The notes under the pieces are model-generated. The model did not search any database. It had not been told where the DNA came from and worked only from the letters and a program-made list of their open reading frames with translations. A stretch of DNA of 64,000 bases from Okeania sp. KiyG1. GTDB lineage: Bacteria > Cyanobacteriota > Cyanobacteriia > Cyanobacteriales > Microcoleaceae. Position numbers and translations under genes: made by a program. The stretch covers positions 1 to 64,000 of the forward strand of contig NZ_BLZO01000097.1 of NCBI RefSeq assembly GCF_014132355.1, read 5' to 3'. Below are positions 60,944 to 64,000 of this stretch, in pieces. Numbering within the stretch: the first letter of the stretch is position 1; every line of letters starts with the position of its first letter.

Positions 60944-62245
60944 TTATAAATATCTATCTGACAAAATTTCCAAAGCGCGGTCTGAACATCCCATTAACCA
61001 CAAGTCTGACATCCCAGTTTTATCTCCCAATAAAATTCGCCGTCGGCTGCGGAAACTTTCCTCCTCTAAAAAGGCTCCCAGCAAAATTCGTTGTAGATTA
61101 GGGTTCAAAATACCCATTCGCCCGTGAAGGACTCGCCAATTGTCAATTGCCAATACCTGTCCTGGAGCTAGCAAAAATTCCGTCATATATTTAGGATCTT
61201 GCAACAGTTCCGAAAATCGCCGATAGGCTGCCCACAAGTCTTCAATCTTATCGTAGGATACTTCTAGCGGAATCCGCGTGTTATGACTGTACCGAATCTG
61301 ATACACATCCCCATGTTCATCCAATTTAATCAGATGGTTACGCCGATAAGTGTCCCATTCGTACTTCCGCCCACTGGTCTCATTCTCTGATAGTTTCTCC
61401 TCGACAAAAAGTCGCTTGCGACCTGCTGGTATATATTCCGTGGTTAGCAATTCAAAAAACCAGGGATTTTCTGTTTTGATTACCTCTGCCAGTTTGAAAC
61501 CGTCCACGATCGTGGAATATGCTTGGCGATCGCCATCCGGGTTTTCGTAGAGGATACATTCGAAAAATACCAACCCTGCAGGAATATCATAAGCCGTCAC
61601 ATCGGTATGATTTTGTAACTTTCCCGCTTGATAGGCATGGTGAATACCCTGAGCCTTCTTGTCGCTTCTATCCATCGTAAACACATTCGTGGGATGATAT
61701 CGTTGGCGCAGAGGCCCTACCCGCTCTATGATTGCCCGAAAGCTCTCTTCATTCTTCGGAGCGTTGTCAATGACGGCCACCCCCAGTTCGACCATTTTAT
61801 TGAGGAAGAGCAATAGCACCCCGTCGTCTTCCATCGCCTCATGATAATCAAAATGAGGTATTGACACTGACGAATCCCACAGTTGAAGGGGAGATCGTTG
61901 TTTGAGTGCTTGGTCGCTTTGGCAGTGTACCCGCAGCCACGAAGCATCAAATACACTGTGATGACCTGTTTCTTCCCCGCCCCAAACAATATCCAAATTG
62001 CCTTCGCGATCGACCATTACTTCTTGAGGAGTTGGGTTTAAAGGCATTTTCAGGAGATCGTGTCCGCTATTGAGGTTCAAGGTATCTCGCTGAAAGCTTT
62101 TAGGATACCGACAGCTATCTAAAAGCCAAAGGTTATGGTAAAAACTTTCGTGGCCATCTTTCCAAGTAATATTCACACCCTTATCAAGGGTTGCTATTGA
62201 TTCGATGCGAAAAGCTGGTTTTAGTTGTTGCAATACTGTTGTCAT
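60944..62245 (-). CDS. TauD/BBOX-like Fe(II)/2-oxoglutarate dioxygenase
   Basis: A 433-residue protein with an N-terminal DUF971-like domain (ITWKDGHESFYHNLWLLDSC) and a TauD/TfdA catalytic domain. The iron ligands are H and D in LQNHTDVTAYD and the distal His in NWRVLHGRMG; the 2-oxoglutarate Arg is in LNPNLQRILLGAF or SRRRILLG. This arrangement matches gamma-butyrobetaine hydroxylase-like enzymes; carnitine synthesis is not usual in cyanobacteria, so the substrate is open. A paralogue follows upstream (63164 onward), so they may act in one specialised pathway. Complete gene. Confidence 0.9.
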   Translation of the reverse strand: MTTVLQQLKPAFRIESIATLDKGVNITWKDGHESFYHNLWLLDSCRYPKSFQRDTLNLNSGHDLLKMPLNPTPQEVMVDREGNLDIVWGGEETGHHSVFDASWLRVHCQSDQALKQRSPLQLWDSSVSIPHFDYHEAMEDDGVLLLFLNKMVELGVAVIDNAPKNEESFRAIIERVGPLRQRYHPTNVFTMDRSDKKAQGIHHAYQAGKLQNHTDVTAYDIPAGLVFFECILYENPDGDRQAYSTIVDGFKLAEVIKTENPWFFELLTTEYIPAGRKRLFVEEKLSENETSGRKYEWDTYRRNHLIKLDEHGDVYQIRYSHNTRIPLEVSYDKIEDLWAAYRRFSELLQDPKYMTEFLLAPGQVLAIDNWRVLHGRMGILNPNLQRILLGAFLEEESFRSRRRILLGDKTGMSDLWLMGCSDRALEILSDRYL

Positions 62246-63163
62246 TTTACACCTCCAAATTTTTTTTTAAAGTAGATTAGATTACTTGCCGCTAAATAAA
62301 TCAGTCACTAGTTAACTGACTAAGAGCTAATTTTTTTGCAGCCATTTCAATTCAATTTTTAAGCAGTCTGTTGTATCCAAAATGATTTCACCACATACTA
62401 AAACAACTGTCCAATTTTACCGAAAAGCGACGTTGAGAGCAAGCGTGTTTTAACCGGGGGATGAAAACAAGCGAGCCGTTTAGACTAGACAACTTTAGTT
62501 GTCCTGTGTTATTGTCTGGATATACAAACGTTTAGAGGTTGTTTGTAAAGAATTATGAAGTGTTTTTACCCCTGGCAAATTGCGTATTTCAGCCTATAAA
62601 TCTGGGATAAATAACCAAGTTGTTACAGTTTAATTGTATATTACAACACTTTACAAACAGTCTCTTAGACAAAAGTAAGCAGAAAGCTAGGGTTAAACTT
62701 AAGCCGACTGTGTAGGGGCACCGCGGAAATTGTCCCCAAAGAATACATCTTTGGTCAGAATCATGAGAAACGAAGCAACAAGGATTTATCCTGTTGCGTA
62801 GTATATACTTAGAATCCCCTCGGCAACAGCTGCGTGGAGTAGTCAAAAATTCAGATATAACTACTATAGAAGCCATTTGGGCTCTATTTAAAAATATAGG
62901 AGGAGTGTGGGTAGTGTGGGGAGTACAGAGTCTGGTTGACCCAAGCTGCATTAATCACGCACTGACCCATCCTTCTTTGGGACTACACTCGCGCCCCATA
63001 CCGTCGATGATGAAAAACCTACCCTTGTCAGCATGGGGTTAGGGGGTGTGGAGCAAGTATTTTTCAACCTTTTTCCTGTATTGCCTCTACCTAAAAACCA
63101 AGGAGTAACTCAAAAATTTTTACCCTGGCAAAGATACCAAATGGATTCTATAGAAGTCGTTTT
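62246..63163. other. Spacer between dioxygenase genes
   Basis: I see a perfect palindrome GACAACTTTAGTTGTC (62488-62503), a hairpin GCAACAAGGAT..ATCCTGTTGC (62775-62797) and no convincing gene. A reading frame at 62794-63042 lacks any recognisable domain. The palindrome lies about 245 bp upstream of the dioxygenase start and could be an operator. Confidence 0.45.
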
Positions 63164-64000
63164 TTAGATCGTGGTGCGGTCTGCCAAGATTTCTAGAGCC
63201 CGTTCCGAACATCCCATTAACCAGATATTAGATAGCCCACTTTTCTTTCCAAGTAACAGTCGGCGTCGGCTGCGGAATGTTTCTGGCTTCATATACGCTC
63301 CCAGTAAAATTTGTCGTAGTCCGGGATTCCGAATAGCCGTCCGTCCATGAAGTAACCGCCAGTTATCATTAACTAAGACCTGTCCGGGAGCAATGAGAAA
63401 TTTGGCAACGTATTCTGGAGATTCAGCCAGAGTTGTAAAGGCTTGATAAGCAGCATACAAATCTTGAATTTTGTCATGGGAAACATCTAGTGGAACTCGG
63501 TCGTTTTCATTGTGCCGAATCTGGTAGACTTCCCCATTTTCATCTACATTAATCACGTGCTGGCGATGATAAGTGTCCCATTGGTATTTCTTACTGCCCT
63601 GTTCGCGATCGGATACATTTTCCTCTACACTCAGCCGCCGGCGACCTGTTGGTATATACTCTTTAGTCAGCAACTCAAAGAATTTTGGCTGCTGCGCCCT
63701 CAAAACTTCTGCTATTTTGAAACCATCTACCAAAGTAGAATAAGCCTGTTTGTCATGATCTGGGTTGTCGTATTGAATACATCCCAAAAATTTCAGTCTG
63801 GGAGGAACGTTGTAGGAAACATGATCGGTATGATTATGTAAACGTTCCATGTATTGATAAGCGTGATGAATACTTCCTGCCAGTTTGTTAGCTGTATCTA
63901 AGGTAAAGATATTAGTGGGATGATATCGCTGCTGGAGCGGACCAATGCGCTCTACTAGAGATTGAAAACTTACTTTATTTTTGGGAAAGTTGTCAATTAT
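63164..64000 (-). CDS. Second TauD/BBOX-like dioxygenase (5' end off window)
   Basis: The visible 278 codons continue to the window edge: the first residues seen are IIDNFPKNKVSFQSLVERIG. They match residues about 155-433 of the neighbour, about 60% identical by eye. The iron ligands HTD (RLHNHTDHVSYN) and the distal His (NWRLLHGRTA) and the closing box ETFRSRRRLLLG are present. Same strand and orientation, about 0.9 kb apart, indicating tandem gene duplication with divergence. Substrate unknown. Confidence 0.88.
   Translation of the reverse strand: MIDNFPKNKVSFQSLVERIGPLQQRYHPTNIFTLDTANKLAGSIHHAYQYMERLHNHTDHVSYNVPPRLKFLGCIQYDNPDHDKQAYSTLVDGFKIAEVLRAQQPKFFELLTKEYIPTGRRRLSVEENVSDREQGSKKYQWDTYHRQHVINVDENGEVYQIRHNENDRVPLDVSHDKIQDLYAAYQAFTTLAESPEYVAKFLIAPGQVLVNDNWRLLHGRTAIRNPGLRQILLGAYMKPETFRSRRRLLLGKKSGLSNIWLMGCSERALEILADRTTI

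Noticed and set aside
62794-63042. 82-codon plus-strand frame between the dioxygenases
   Set aside because: No recognisable domain, atypical composition and it starts within a hairpin.

Overview
The window comes from a filamentous cyanobacterium. It has low GC, many HIP1 octamers (GCGATCGC), a sufR/sufBCDS locus with a cyanobacterial SufR operator, a DUF1995 protein, a WD40-linked Ser/Thr kinase and Uma2-family proteins. Protein genes fill only about two thirds of it by my tally. The gaps are packed with heptanucleotide tandem repeats (STRR type) and several families of short inverted-repeat (MITE-like) elements. This style recalls Trichodesmium/Okeania/Moorena-like Oscillatoriales, but the genus is an inference.

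Layout. 1-2.2 kb: a PIN-domain remnant, a frameshifted peptidoglycan-binding/C39-like peptidase and an orphan 5S rRNA. 2.7-13.2 kb: sufR diverging from sufB-sufC-sufD-sufS. The suf genes are pushed apart by 1.2 kb of MITEs and broken four-helix-bundle genes, and by a 2.4 kb tandem array of 12 degenerate copies of the 5' end of sufS. 13.5-18 kb: two small exported proteins and a dying restriction-modification pair (m5C methyltransferase with a nonsense codon, endonuclease split by a repeat insertion). 19-28 kb: a secreted beta-propeller protein, a class II aldolase-like protein with a repeat-made tail, SRPBCC and GNAT proteins, Uma2, a kinase-WD40 protein and a membrane protein. 29.5-40 kb: one giant gene (about 3,500 residues; subtilisin-like domain, very long coiled coil, hydrophobic C-terminal region). 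40.6-45.7 kb: GNAT, TrmH, metallophosphoesterase and DUF1995.

46.5-49.3 kb is the most exciting locus. A secreted-type protein carries seven perfect TTxxxxEE motifs (consensus TT-Q/R/L-A-L/I/V-GEE) and is followed by an ATP-grasp ligase. This is the hallmark of a plesiocin-like graspetide (omega-ester peptide) system, here apparently fused to an RTX/adhesin-like C-terminal module.

49.4-55.5 kb: Uma2 paralogues, a HEPN-like protein followed by duplicated strong promoters and candidate structured RNAs, and an amidinotransferase-fold gene cut exactly in frame by an IS200/IS605-type tnpB element. 55.9-64 kb: a NACHT-pentapeptide NTPase (candidate immune gene), asnS, and two TauD/BBOX-like dioxygenases, the second running off the window.

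Two themes cut across the window. First, at least six genes carry single-base shifts, nearly all at homopolymers; these are either assembly errors or pseudogenisation. Second, repeats enter coding sequence and partial gene-end copies sit beside their parent genes.
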